Assembly: GCF_002266435.3 (NCBI RefSeq) | Contig: NZ_CP029426.2 | Location: forward strand, 6,230,001 to 6,294,000 | From: Bradyrhizobium amphicarpaeae | GTDB taxonomy: Bacteria > Pseudomonadota > Alphaproteobacteria > Rhizobiales > Xanthobacteraceae | DNA length: 64,000 nucleotides | Reading direction: 5' to 3' | Part shown: piece after piece, positions 25,520 through 33,889 of the stretch | How positions within the stretch are numbered: the first letter of the stretch is position 1 | Layout of the letters: every line of letters starts with the position of its first letter | Made by a program: the position numbers and the translations under genes | The notes under the pieces: generated by a model | The model's database searches: none | What the model was told of the DNA's origin: nothing | The model's input: only the letters and a program-made list of their open reading frames with translations

Positions 25520-25617
25520 GGGCTGCCATGCGCGCCGAGCGTTGACAAGTACGAGCACGGGAGTAGCTTTTTCGCCGACAGAGCGGACCAACCGCTCGCA
25601 CATGCGGGAGAAACGCC

Positions 25618-26505
25618 ATGACGATCGCCATCCGGCAGCTTCACAAGCATTTTGTCGGCGAGGTTGCCGGCCTCGATTTGCGAAAGCCCCTTACCGACGT
25701 CGAGGCGCGCGAGATCGAGGCCGCCATGGACAAATACGCGGTGCTGGTTTTCCACGGCCAGGACATCACCGACGAACAGCAGATGGCCTTTGCGCTGAAC
25801 TTCGGTCAGCGTGAGGATGCGCGTGGCGGCAACATTACCAAGGCCAGCGAACATCGTCTCAACTCCGGCTTGAACGATGTCTCGAACCTCGGCAAGGACG
25901 GCAAGCCGCTGCCGAAGGACAGCCGCGCCAATCTGTTCAACCTCGGCAATTGCCTGTGGCACTCCGACAGCTCGTTCCGGCCCATCCCTGCAAAATTCTC
26001 GCTGCTGTCGGCGCGCGTGGTGAACCCGAAGGGCGGCAACACCGAATTCGCCGACATGCGCGCCGCCTATGATGCGCTCGACGACGACACCAAGGCGGAG
26101 ATCGACGACCTCGTCTGCGAGCACTCGCTGATGTATTCGCGGGGATCGCTCGGCTTCACCGAATACACCGAGGACGAGAAGGAGATGTTCAAGCCGGTGC
26201 TGCAGCGGCTGGTGCGGACGCACCCCGTGCATCGCCGCAAGTCGCTGTATCTGTCATCCCATGCCGGCAAGATCGTCGGCATGAGCGTGCCCGAGGGCCG
26301 GCTGTTGCTGCGCGACCTCAACGAGCACGCGACGCAAGCGGAGTTCGTCTACGTCCACAAATGGAAGCTGCACGACCTCGTGATGTGGGACAACCGCCAG
26401 ACCATGCACCGCGTCCGCCGCTACGACCAGTCGCAACCCCGCGACATGCGCAGGGCGACGGTGGCGGGGACGGAGCCGACGGTGCAACAGCAGGCGGCGG
26501 AGTAG
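25618..26505 (+). CDS. TauD/TfdA-family Fe(II)/2-oxoglutarate dioxygenase, TfdA-alpha-like
   Basis: 295 residues. The 2-His-1-carboxylate iron site is visible: LWHSDSSF gives His and Asp around residue 117-119, and DNRQTMHRVRRYD gives the distal His (around 262), followed by the arginine that binds 2-oxoglutarate. The N-terminal pattern (MTIAIRQLHKHFVGEVAGLDL and AVLVFHGQDI) resembles the TfdA-alpha dioxygenases known from Bradyrhizobium, which cleave aryloxyalkanoates such as 2,4-D. The natural substrate is not known. GGAGAAACGCC precedes the start. The two SDR genes upstream may process its product. Confidence 0.88.
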   Translation: MTIAIRQLHKHFVGEVAGLDLRKPLTDVEAREIEAAMDKYAVLVFHGQDITDEQQMAFALNFGQREDARGGNITKASEHRLNSGLNDVSNLGKDGKPLPKDSRANLFNLGNCLWHSDSSFRPIPAKFSLLSARVVNPKGGNTEFADMRAAYDALDDDTKAEIDDLVCEHSLMYSRGSLGFTEYTEDEKEMFKPVLQRLVRTHPVHRRKSLYLSSHAGKIVGMSVPEGRLLLRDLNEHATQAEFVYVHKWKLHDLVMWDNRQTMHRVRRYDQSQPRDMRRATVAGTEPTVQQQAAE

Positions 26506-26511
26506 GCCTTC

Positions 26512-26626
26512 ATCATTGCGAGGAGCCCGCGACAAAATTGCGAAGCAATTTTGCGTTGGCGACGAAGCAATCCAGGCTGCCAATGCAGGGAAGATTCTGG
26601 ATCGCTTCGCTACGCTCGCAATGACG
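26512..26626. repeat. Intergenic inverted repeat, family B, copy 2
   Basis: Ends ATCATTGCGAGGAGC and GCTCGCAATGACGG match copy 1 at 16770-16855. An extra internal hairpin AAAATTGC-GAA-GCAATTTT is inserted in the left arm. It lies in the convergent gap between the dioxygenase and YqgE genes. Confidence 0.85.
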
Positions 26627-26658
26627 GCGGTGAGAGCGTCGCGACACGCACCACGGTG

Positions 26659-27303
26659 CTACGCGTGCCCGGCCTCGTTCGACAGCATGCCGGGATCGAT
26701 GCCGATCTTGCGCAGGGCGCGTCCGTATTTGTCGTCGACGTCGTCACCGAAGATCAGATCCGAATCCGCATCGCAATGCAGCCAGCCGTTGCTCTGGATC
26801 TCGGTCTCGAGCTGGCCCGGCGCCCAGCCGGCATAGCCGAGCGCGAGGATGGCATGCTTGGGACCCGAGCCGTTGGCGATGGCGCGCAGGATATCGACGG
26901 TCGCCGTGAGACAGACTCCGTCGTCGATCCGCAGCGTCGCGTTTTCGATATAGAAGTCGCTGGAATGCAGCACGAAGCCGCGGCCGGTATCGACCGGGCC
27001 GCCGCGCAGCACTTTCATGCTTTCAGCGTTCTCCGGCAGCCTGATGTGCTCGCCCTTCTTGATGATGCCGAGCTGCTCCAACAGCTCGGGAAAATCGATG
27101 CTGCCGGCCGGATGGTTCACGATGATACCCATCGCCCCCTCCGCCGAATGGGCGCAGAGATAGATGACCGAACGTTCGAAGCGGGAATCGCCCATGACGG
27201 GCATCGCGATCAGCAGCCGGCCGTCGAGATAACCGGCTGAATTGGGCAGCGCGGGCCCCGCGCTGCGGGTGCTTTCGCCCGTTCTCTTGCCTGTGGGAGC
27301 CAT
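26659..27303 (-). CDS. YqgE/AlgH-family protein
   Basis: 214 residues. Recognised by [41 protein letters not shown] near the N terminus, then [18 protein letters not shown] and [16 protein letters not shown], which is the conserved core of this family. The first 20 residues are low in complexity and may be disordered. The function of YqgE is unsettled. The neighbouring DsbD-domain gene is divergent at a distance of about 140 bp. Confidence 0.9.
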   Translation of the reverse strand: MAPTGKRTGESTRSAGPALPNSAGYLDGRLLIAMPVMGDSRFERSVIYLCAHSAEGAMGIIVNHPAGSIDFPELLEQLGIIKKGEHIRLPENAESMKVLRGGPVDTGRGFVLHSSDFYIENATLRIDDGVCLTATVDILRAIANGSGPKHAILALGYAGWAPGQLETEIQSNGWLHCDADSDLIFGDDVDDKYGRALRKIGIDPGMLSNEAGHA

Positions 27304-27445
27304 CGGTGAAGCACTCCGGTTTCAATTCCTATCCTGATGTCGGGCCGGGCTGCTGTCAAATCAAGGCTTGCAGGGACGCGATTCAAATGCCTCCATCACA
27401 AGCAATTCAATGGTTTGCCCAGGGGTGACCCTGTAAAGACGTGTC

Positions 27446-28285
27446 ATGCTCACAAGAGTTCCCCTGCGTGCGGCGGTTGGCGTCGCGACAACCCTGCTTG
27501 CGTCGTCGCTGGCGTTCACAGCGCGCGCCGATGACGCTTCGCCGTGGCAGCGCGACGGACATTCCGCGGCGCGGCTATTGGCGGGATCGCGCAGCGGCGC
27601 GGTCCTGCTCGGCGGTATCGCCATCCAGCTCGAGCCGGGGTGGAAGACCTATTGGCGCTCGCCCGGCGATTCCGGCGTCCCGCCGCGGTTCGACTTCTCC
27701 AAGTCGGACAATGTCGAGGCGGTAACGGTGATGTGGCCTGCGCCGCTGAAATTCGACGATGGCGCCGGCGGCCATTCGATCGGCTATCACGACCAGATCG
27801 TGCTACCCTTGCGCATCGTCGCCAAGGCCGCCGACAAGCCCGTGACCTTGCGCGCCGAGATCAATTACGCGGTGTGCGCAAAGCTCTGCATTCCCGTCGA
27901 GGCGAGCGCCGAGCTCGGCTTCAACAGCGTCGCCTCGACCGAGGACGCGAACTTGCGTGCAGCACTCGATACCGTGCCCAAGCCCGCCAATATCGGCGAT
28001 CCCAATCCGCTCACCATCCGCGACGTCAAGCGCGACGGGCCCAAGAACGTGGTGGTGGACGTCGTGGTGCCCGACAGCCGCAACGTCAATCTGTACGTGG
28101 AAGGGCCAACGCCCGATTGGGCACTGCCGATTCCGGAGCCGGTCAAAGACGGCCCGGCTGGCGTGCAGCGTTTCTCGTTCGAGCTCGACGGATTGCCCCC
28201 AGGCGCCAAGCCCGACGGCGCAGCGCTGAAGTTCACACTGGTCGGGCCGGAGAAGTCGTACGAGTTCAATACGAATCTGGAATAG
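27446..28285 (+). CDS. Periplasmic protein with DsbD N-terminal-like domain
   Basis: 279 residues with a signal peptide ending near FTARADDA. The conserved features are GWKTYWRSPGDSGVPPRFDF and YAVCAKLCIPVEA, with the CxxxC pair corresponding to the disulfide-exchange cysteines of the DsbD alpha (DsbDN) domain. Unlike full DsbD or ScsB, it stops after the periplasmic domains and has no membrane-electron-transfer segment or thioredoxin domain. It may be a soluble thiol partner needing another reductant. It is transcribed towards a small cysteine-rich exported protein. Confidence 0.85.
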   Translation: MLTRVPLRAAVGVATTLLASSLAFTARADDASPWQRDGHSAARLLAGSRSGAVLLGGIAIQLEPGWKTYWRSPGDSGVPPRFDFSKSDNVEAVTVMWPAPLKFDDGAGGHSIGYHDQIVLPLRIVAKAADKPVTLRAEINYAVCAKLCIPVEASAELGFNSVASTEDANLRAALDTVPKPANIGDPNPLTIRDVKRDGPKNVVVDVVVPDSRNVNLYVEGPTPDWALPIPEPVKDGPAGVQRFSFELDGLPPGAKPDGAALKFTLVGPEKSYEFNTNLE

Positions 28286-28313
28286 GTCGTCGCGGACCGC
28301 GCAACGGAGCCGA

Positions 28314-28523
28314 TCAGGTTGCTGGGCAGGCCTTCGATGCCTGCTTTTCCTGCAACTTCTTCGTGCAATATAAGCTGCATCGCTGGCCGCCGGCCTTGGT
28401 GCAGACGGCCAGACACTTCTCGTATGAGCATCCCCACGCATCCGCTCGCGCGGGTAAGATGGAATAGAGACCGAAGCAGGCCATCGCAGCAAGCACGGTC
28501 ACGCATGTCAAAAATCTGGTCAT
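28314..28523 (-). CDS. Small exported cysteine-rich protein with paired CX3C motifs
   Basis: 69 residues from the ATG at 28523, with AAGGGG upstream. A signal peptide (about residues 1-28, ending PARADA) is followed by a roughly 41-residue mature part with six cysteines in the spacing C-x4-C-x3-C-x7-C-x3-C-x12-C. The CLAVC and CSLYC pair, seven residues apart, looks like a helical hairpin held by two disulfides. I know no family name for it. Its convergent neighbour 28 bp away is a DsbD-domain thiol protein, which may be coincidence or a functional link. Confidence 0.7.
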   Translation of the reverse strand: MTRFLTCVTVLAAMACFGLYSILPARADAWGCSYEKCLAVCTKAGGQRCSLYCTKKLQEKQASKACPAT

Positions 28524-28744
28524 CAATCGCCCCTTCTGAAATGCCGTGAGCATAGCTCGAAGCGGCGCAGCACGTCACCTCTCGAAACAGGCAGCGCGGA
28601 AACTCCCTGGATGAAGTGATGACAGCACCGCCCGACCCAGCCGGCCCCGGCGGGAAGCGACCGGAGGCGTTCCAACCGAATCTTAAGGAATGGTTGCTAA
28701 GTCCCGGGCCTGCCGCAGCATGCGGGGCGCCCTGGGGATTCTTC

Positions 28745-30112
28745 GTGGCCGTTATGGATGCAGAACCCGCAATGACCGGACCGGCCGGCTTGATCGCGCG
28801 GGTGCGGGCCAAGTTGAGCGGCGGCTCGAGCGAGGCATCGCTGACGCGGCGGCTTGCCGGCACCATCTTCATCATCCGCGTCATCAGCGCAGGCCTTGCC
28901 TATGTATCGCAGGTGCTGCTGGCGCGCTGGATGGGCACGTCCGACTACGGCATCTATGTCTATGTCTGGACCTGGGTGCTGCTGCTCGGCAGCATGATGG
29001 ATTTCGGCATCTCGGCCTCGGCGCAGAAAATCATTCCGGAGTATCGTGCCAGCGGCGAGCAGGCCTCGCTGCGCGGCTTTCTCTCCGGCAGCCGTTGGCT
29101 GACCTTCACCGCCTCGACGCTGGTCTCGCTCGCCCTTGCCGGCATTGTCAGGCTGCTGTCGCCCTGGATCAACCCGGCCGAGGAGCTGCCGCTCTATATC
29201 GGCTGCATGACCCTGCCCGCCTTCGTCGTCGCCAACACCCAGGACGGCATCGCGCGTTCGCATGACTGGATGCAGCTCGGCCTGATGCCGCAATTCATCA
29301 TCCGCCAGGGACTGATCATCGGCATCACGGGCGCTGCCTTTCTGCTCGGCTACCATCTCGGCGCGGTCGCGGCGATGGTTGCGAGCGCCGGCGCGGTCTG
29401 GATCGCGATGACCGGGCAGATGGTGGTGCTGAACCGCAAGCTCGCCGGCCATATCGAGCCCGGCCCCAAGACCTACGACATCGGCGGCTGGCTCGCCGTC
29501 TCGCTGCCGATCCTGCTGGTCGAAAGCTTCTACCTGCTGCTGTCCTACACCGACGTGCTGGTGCTGCAGCAATTCCGCCCCTCTGACGAGGTCGGCGTCT
29601 ATTTCGCGGTGGTGAAGACGCTGGCGCTGGTCTCCTTCATCCACTACGCGATGTCGGCGACGACGGCGCACCGCTTCGCCGAATACAACGCAAGCGGCGA
29701 CAAGGCACGGCTGTCGGCCTATGTCGCGCACGCCATCAGTTGGACGTTCTGGCCGTCGCTGGCCGCGACCATCGTGCTGCTCGCGCTCGGCAAGCCTCTG
29801 CTCTGGCTGTTCGGACCGCAATTCGTGATCGGCTACGACATCATGTTCGTCGCCGCGATCGGACTCGTGGTGCGCTCCGCGATCGGACCGGTCGAGCGGC
29901 TGCTCAACATGCTCGGCCAGCAGAAGATCTGCGCGCTCGCTTATGCGCTGGCCTTCGTGATGAACCTCGTGCTCTGCATCGCACTGGTGCCGCGCTACGG
30001 CGGCCACGGCGCCGCGGCCGCGACCTCGATCTCGCTCGGCTTCGAGACGGTGCTGCTGTTTTGGATCGTGCGGCAGCGGCTGGGGCTGCACGTGCTGGCG
30101 TTCGGCAAATAG
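28745..30112 (+). CDS. Polysaccharide flippase (Wzx/MATE-like, MOP superfamily)
   Basis: About 455 residues from a GTG at 28745, which has GGGGA six bases upstream; the ATG at 28754 is the alternative. About 12-14 membrane helices are spread over the length, starting with GTIFIIRVISAGLAYVSQVLLARWMG, a typical opening of O-antigen and exopolysaccharide flippases. The C-terminal part (AIGPVERLLNMLGQQKICALAYALAFVMNLVLCI) fits the same family. It would move lipid-linked sugars across the inner membrane. No glycosyltransferases lie next to it, so the substrate is unknown. Confidence 0.85.
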   Translation: MAVMDAEPAMTGPAGLIARVRAKLSGGSSEASLTRRLAGTIFIIRVISAGLAYVSQVLLARWMGTSDYGIYVYVWTWVLLLGSMMDFGISASAQKIIPEYRASGEQASLRGFLSGSRWLTFTASTLVSLALAGIVRLLSPWINPAEELPLYIGCMTLPAFVVANTQDGIARSHDWMQLGLMPQFIIRQGLIIGITGAAFLLGYHLGAVAAMVASAGAVWIAMTGQMVVLNRKLAGHIEPGPKTYDIGGWLAVSLPILLVESFYLLLSYTDVLVLQQFRPSDEVGVYFAVVKTLALVSFIHYAMSATTAHRFAEYNASGDKARLSAYVAHAISWTFWPSLAATIVLLALGKPLLWLFGPQFVIGYDIMFVAAIGLVVRSAIGPVERLLNMLGQQKICALAYALAFVMNLVLCIALVPRYGGHGAAAATSISLGFETVLLFWIVRQRLGLHVLAFGK

Positions 30113-30308
30113 GTCATTCGGCGCCGCCCGTGCTCGCCCCCATGGGGAACGACTGTTTCGCAGCGCGCTTGGGACCAACCGGAAACCCCTCTCCCCTTGC
30201 GGCACGCAGTACAATTTTTCTTATTTTACCCAAACGGTTGCATCTCAGGGAAACTTTATCCTACGTCGTATTGCCCAAACGACGAGACCAACCTAAGATT
30301 CCCCGGAT
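30113..30308. other. Gap with a truncated repeat and an AT-rich patch
   Basis: ACCCCTCTCCCCTTGCGG (from about 30185) is the left end of the repeat seen at 14681, cut after 18 bases. The following 100 bp is much more AT-rich than the surroundings (ACAATTTTTCTTATTTTACC) and probably holds the promoter of the TauE-like gene. No gene is visible. Confidence 0.45.
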
Positions 30309-31133
30309 ATGTTCGATCCACTCTACGTCGCCTCCGGATTCGGCGTCGGCCTCCTTGTCGGGATGACCGGCGTGGGCGGCGGTTCGTTGATGACGCCGCT
30401 CTTGATCCTGCTGTTCGGTGTTCATCCCTCCACCGCGGTCGGCACCGATCTGCTTTATGCCGCCGCCACCAAGACCGGCGGCAGCGTCGTGCACGGCTGG
30501 GCGCGCAGCGTGCACTGGCCGGCGGTGCTGCGGCTCGCCTGCGGCAGCATTCCCGCCAGCGCAGTGACCCTGCTGGTGCTGTGGAAGCTCGACCTCAGAA
30601 GCGATTCCGAGCGTAGCCTGATCAATCTGGTGCTGTGCTTCGCGCTGCTGCTGACCGCGACCTCGCTGATCTTCCGCAAATCCATCATGGAGCGTTATCG
30701 CGGCCGGCTCGAACAGGTCGACGAACGCACCACCGCGATTGCGACCGTCGTCACCGGCGTCGTGCTCGGCGTGCTGGTGTCGATTTCGTCGGTCGGCGCC
30801 GGTGCAGTCGGCGTCACCGTGCTGCTGCTGCTCTACCCTCGCCTGCCGATGGCAACCATCGTCGGCTCCGACATCGCCCATGCGGTGCCATTGACGCTGG
30901 TCGCCGGCATCGGGCACTGGGCGCTCGGCGATGTCGATTGGGCGCTGATGGGCGTGCTGCTGATGGGCTCGCTGCCCGGCATCATCGTCGGCAGTTACAG
31001 CGCGACGCGGGTGCCGGAAACGGTGCTGCGGCTGACGCTCGCCAGCGTGCTGTTCGTGGTCGCCGGCAAGATCATGTTTGCGGAACTGGACCTGTCGTCA
31101 GCGTTCGTGACGGCGCTGGCCTGGACGCATTGA
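30309..31133 (+). CDS. TauE/SafE-family anion exporter (probable sulfite/organosulfonate)
   Basis: 274 residues with about eight membrane helices. The N-terminal signature GFGVGLLVGMTGVGGGSLMTPLLILLFGVHPSTAVGTDLLYAA is characteristic of the family, and a second weaker copy (VSISSVGAGAVGVTVLLLLYP) lies in the middle, reflecting the internal duplication. Members export sulfite, sulfoacetate or related anions. A sulfate-reduction cluster lies 3 kb away but is not adjacent, so a link is only possible. Confidence 0.88.
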   Translation: MFDPLYVASGFGVGLLVGMTGVGGGSLMTPLLILLFGVHPSTAVGTDLLYAAATKTGGSVVHGWARSVHWPAVLRLACGSIPASAVTLLVLWKLDLRSDSERSLINLVLCFALLLTATSLIFRKSIMERYRGRLEQVDERTTAIATVVTGVVLGVLVSISSVGAGAVGVTVLLLLYPRLPMATIVGSDIAHAVPLTLVAGIGHWALGDVDWALMGVLLMGSLPGIIVGSYSATRVPETVLRLTLASVLFVVAGKIMFAELDLSSAFVTALAWTH

Positions 31134-31160
31134 ATCCCGACCGGATTGACAGAATCGGAG

Positions 31161-31194
31161 GGTGGGCAAAGCGCAAGCGTGCCCACCGTCTTTT
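31161..31194 (+). terminator. Probable terminator for the TauE-like gene
   Basis: Stem GGTGGGCA/TGCCCACC (8 bp, 11-base loop) followed by GTCTTTT on the plus strand. Confidence 0.65.
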
Positions 31195-31200
31195 CATCGG

Positions 31201-31240
31201 GAAAAATGGTGGGCACGGCGCCTCCGCGCCTTTGCCCACC
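31201..31240 (-). terminator. Probable terminator for the patatin-bdhA operon
   Basis: On the minus strand GGTGGGCA/TGCCCACC encloses a GC-rich 17-base loop and is followed by ATTTTTC. Confidence 0.7.
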
Positions 31241-31254
31241 CTACGGCACTGTCC

Positions 31255-32043
31255 TTACTCCGCCGTCCAACCGCCGTCGATCGAGAGATTGCTGCCGGTG
31301 ATCTGGGCGGCATCATCGCCGCACAGGAACAGCGCCAAGGCCGCGATCTGCTCGGACGTCACGAACTCCTTGGTCGGCTGCGCATCGAGCAGCACGTCGT
31401 TGATGACCTGCTCGCGCGTGAGATTGCGGGCCTTCATCGTGTCGGGGATCTGTTTCTCCACCAGCGGCGTCCAGACATAGCCGGGGCTGATGCAGTTGCA
31501 GGTGATCTTGTGGGTCGCAACCTCCAACGCCACGGTCTTGGTGAGACCGGCGATGCCGTGCTTGGCCGAGACGTAGGCCGACTTGAAGGGCGAGGCGACC
31601 AGCGAGTGCGCTGACGCGGTATTGATGATGCGGCCCCAGCCCTTCTTCTTCATGCCGGGGACGGCAGCGCGGATGGCATGAAACGCCGATGACAAGTTGA
31701 TGGCGATGATCTGGTCCCATTTCTCGAGCGGGAATTCCTCGATCGGCGAGACGAACTGGATGCCGGCATTGTTGACGAGGATGTCGACCGAGCCGAAGGT
31801 CTTCTCGCCGAGCGCGATCATGCCGGCGATCTCGGCCGGCTTGGTCATGTCGGCGGGCGAGTAGATTGCCTTGACGCCGAAATCGGACTCGATCTTGGAA
31901 CGCTCCTTCTCGATGTCCTCCGGCGAGCCGAAGCCGTTGATGACGACATTGGCGCCGGCGGCAGCGAAGGCGCGCGCGTAAGCGAGCCCGATGCCGCTGG
32001 TGGACCCGGTCACGACGGCGTTCTTGCCTGACAGACTACCCAT
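31255..32043 (-). CDS. bdhA: D-3-hydroxybutyrate dehydrogenase
   Basis: 262 residues, an SDR with VVTGSTSGIGLAYARAFAAAGANVVINGFG, NNAGIQFVSPIEEFPLEKWDQIIAINL, active site INTASAHSLVASPFKSAYVSAKHG and C-terminal GSNLSIDGGWTAE. These are the diagnostic blocks of bacterial BdhA. It interconverts 3-hydroxybutyrate and acetoacetate with NAD, feeding polyhydroxybutyrate carbon into central metabolism. Its start codon follows one base after the stop of the patatin gene, so the two are translated from one mRNA. Confidence 0.95.
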   Translation of the reverse strand: MGSLSGKNAVVTGSTSGIGLAYARAFAAAGANVVINGFGSPEDIEKERSKIESDFGVKAIYSPADMTKPAEIAGMIALGEKTFGSVDILVNNAGIQFVSPIEEFPLEKWDQIIAINLSSAFHAIRAAVPGMKKKGWGRIINTASAHSLVASPFKSAYVSAKHGIAGLTKTVALEVATHKITCNCISPGYVWTPLVEKQIPDTMKARNLTREQVINDVLLDAQPTKEFVTSEQIAALALFLCGDDAAQITGSNLSIDGGWTAE

Positions 32044-32044
32044 T

Positions 32045-33220
32045 CTATTCGCTCCTTTTTGCCGGGGGCGCGGAGACGTCCCCCGTGAGATCGTAGGTCA
32101 CCATGGTCTCGCCGGATTGCGGCCGCTCGAGCCAGTCCTTGTGGTGCATCGACAGATGCACGTCGTGCACGCCGGCCTCCCAGTGCTCGACCATGGCGAC
32201 ATGCGAGAAGTCGTAATCCTTCGACGAGGATTCGTAGTTCTTGCTGCGGTAGATCAGATGCACCACGGTGACGGTGCTTTCACGCGATACCTTCGCGAGG
32301 AATTCGACGGAAGGGTCGTTCTTCAGATAATCGGGCAATTTGGAAATCAGGTCGCGCACCGCCCTGCGGGCGTTGTGGACCTGCTTGTTCTTGTCGGTGT
32401 TCATGCGCGTGCGGCTGGAGAAGCGGATGTCCTTTTCGCGCTCGGTTGCTTCGAGCAGCGACGTCGGAAGATCACCGCGGGCGCTGAACAGATCGACCTG
32501 GAAGATCAGGAGGTCGCGGTCGATCTCCGCGTCCAGCACGTAGTCGAGCGGCGTGTTGGAGGCGATGCCGCCGTCCCAGTAATGCTCGCCGTCGATCACG
32601 ACCGACGGAAAGCCCGGTGGGAGCGCACCCGACGCCATGATGTGCTCGGGGCCGATGGTCTTGCCGAGCTTCTTGAACTCGAAATTGTCGAAATATCTGA
32701 AGTTGCCCGAGGTGACGCCGACCGCGCCGACCGACAGGCGCGTCTTGAGGTCGTTGATGCGGTCGAAATCGACCAGACGCTCCAGCGTCTTCTTCAAGGG
32801 TGCGGTGTCGTAATAGCTCTCGGCCTGCGGGCTGCCGGGCGGCCAGAGCGGCGCCGGCGGAATCCGGGGCGTGAAGAAGCCGGGGACGCCGAAGGTCGCG
32901 ATCAGCGCGGCGCTGGTGGAGTTGAACAGTTCGCGGCTGTGGTCGCTCTTGCCGATCGGTTTCCACGGCACCGGCGCGGAGACCATTTCCCAGAATTCCT
33001 TGAGCCGCTTGACGCGGGTCTGTCCCTCGTTGCCGGCGATGATGGCGGCGTTGACCGCGCCGATCGAGATGCCGGCGACCCATTCCGGCTCGAAGCCGGC
33101 GCCGCACAGCGCCTGATAGGCGCCGGCCTGATAGGAGCCAAGCGCACCGCCGCCCTGGAGAACCAGGACGCGTTGCGCATTCGCGGGGATGCTGGCGGAT
33201 TCCGGGCTATGATCGGTCAT
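32045..33220 (-). CDS. Patatin-like phospholipase (with DUF3734-type C-terminal region)
   Basis: 391 residues. The oxyanion loop LQGGGALGSYQAGAYQAL, the nucleophile elbow GISIGAVNAAI (Ser around residue 52) and the catalytic Asp in WDGGIASNTPLDYVL form a complete patatin Ser-Asp dyad. There is no signal peptide, so it acts in the cytoplasm unless exported by another route. It is the first gene of an operon with bdhA. The same pairing is known as bdhA-patD in Legionella, which suggests a role in lipid or polyhydroxybutyrate granule turnover. Confidence 0.92.
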   Translation of the reverse strand: MTDHSPESASIPANAQRVLVLQGGGALGSYQAGAYQALCGAGFEPEWVAGISIGAVNAAIIAGNEGQTRVKRLKEFWEMVSAPVPWKPIGKSDHSRELFNSTSAALIATFGVPGFFTPRIPPAPLWPPGSPQAESYYDTAPLKKTLERLVDFDRINDLKTRLSVGAVGVTSGNFRYFDNFEFKKLGKTIGPEHIMASGALPPGFPSVVIDGEHYWDGGIASNTPLDYVLDAEIDRDLLIFQVDLFSARGDLPTSLLEATEREKDIRFSSRTRMNTDKNKQVHNARRAVRDLISKLPDYLKNDPSVEFLAKVSRESTVTVVHLIYRSKNYESSSKDYDFSHVAMVEHWEAGVHDVHLSMHHKDWLERPQSGETMVTYDLTGDVSAPPAKRSE

Positions 33221-33298
33221 GGTGGAACAATAGCAAAAGGCGAGCCACCGTGGCGACCCGCCGCCGCGGCGTCAATGCATCCCGGGATCAAGTCTGGC

Positions 33299-33802
33299 TT
33301 ATCGGGGATCCGTCGAGGCCAAGATCATGGTCCAGAACACCTTGTATTTGGTGCCGGGAGCATAGCTCGCCGCGATGCCCAATTTTGTGACACCGCTCTT
33401 GAGCATGTTGGCGCGGTGGGGCGGCGAGTCGCGCCAGCCGGAAAACGCCTCAGCCAGCGTATGATAGCCGGCCGAAATGTTCTCGACCGCCACGGTCGCG
33501 GGATAGCCGCCGGCGGCCAGGCGCTTGGCCAGGGGGGCGCGGACGTCATGGTCCATTTTGTTGGCCGCCGCCATCGCGTTCGATTGGGATTCGGCGAGCC
33601 GCATCAAATCGGGGTCGACGACGACGGTGCCGAGTGCGTTGTTCTGGCGGTATTGCGAGATCATGATCGCGGCCGCCTGCGCATCGAGCTTGGAGCCCGG
33701 GGCCGCCATATCGGTATACATCGACGGCTGCTGGACCGGTGCCTCGTTGCCGGCACAGCCGGCAAGCAGCAAAGTGATGAGAATTGCGGCCGCAGCGCGC
33801 AT
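33299..33802 (-). CDS. CAP/SCP-domain lipoprotein
   Basis: 167 residues from the ATG at 33802. Signal peptide with lipobox LLLAGC, a short linker, then the CAP domain: ISQYRQNNALGTVVVDPDLMRLAESQSNAMAAANKMDHD, AVENISAGYHTLAEAFSGWRDSPPHRANML, and GIAASYAPGTKYKVFWTMILA. The histidine and glutamate residues (HD, ENI, SPPHR) that line the CAP cavity are present. The family (YkwD/SCP) is widespread; its bacterial role is unknown. It lies 87 bp after the sulfate transporter operon on the same strand. Confidence 0.85.
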   Translation of the reverse strand: MRAAAAILITLLLAGCAGNEAPVQQPSMYTDMAAPGSKLDAQAAAIMISQYRQNNALGTVVVDPDLMRLAESQSNAMAAANKMDHDVRAPLAKRLAAGGYPATVAVENISAGYHTLAEAFSGWRDSPPHRANMLKSGVTKLGIAASYAPGTKYKVFWTMILASTDPR

Positions 33803-33889
33803 GTAGGGCCCCCAAATGAGGGGCCGTTGTTGCATACCAACCGTGGCTGAAAGGTGAATTTTGAAGAAAATTCGACCTGAAGCGGCGGC

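Larger units (their letters stand above)
31160..31246. repeat. Intergenic repeat, family D, forming two opposed terminator-like hairpins
   Basis: GGTGGGCAAAG at one end and CTTTGCCCACC at the other, with two internal GGTGGGCA/TGCCCACC pairs. It lies in the convergent gap between the TauE-like gene and bdhA. Confidence 0.82.
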
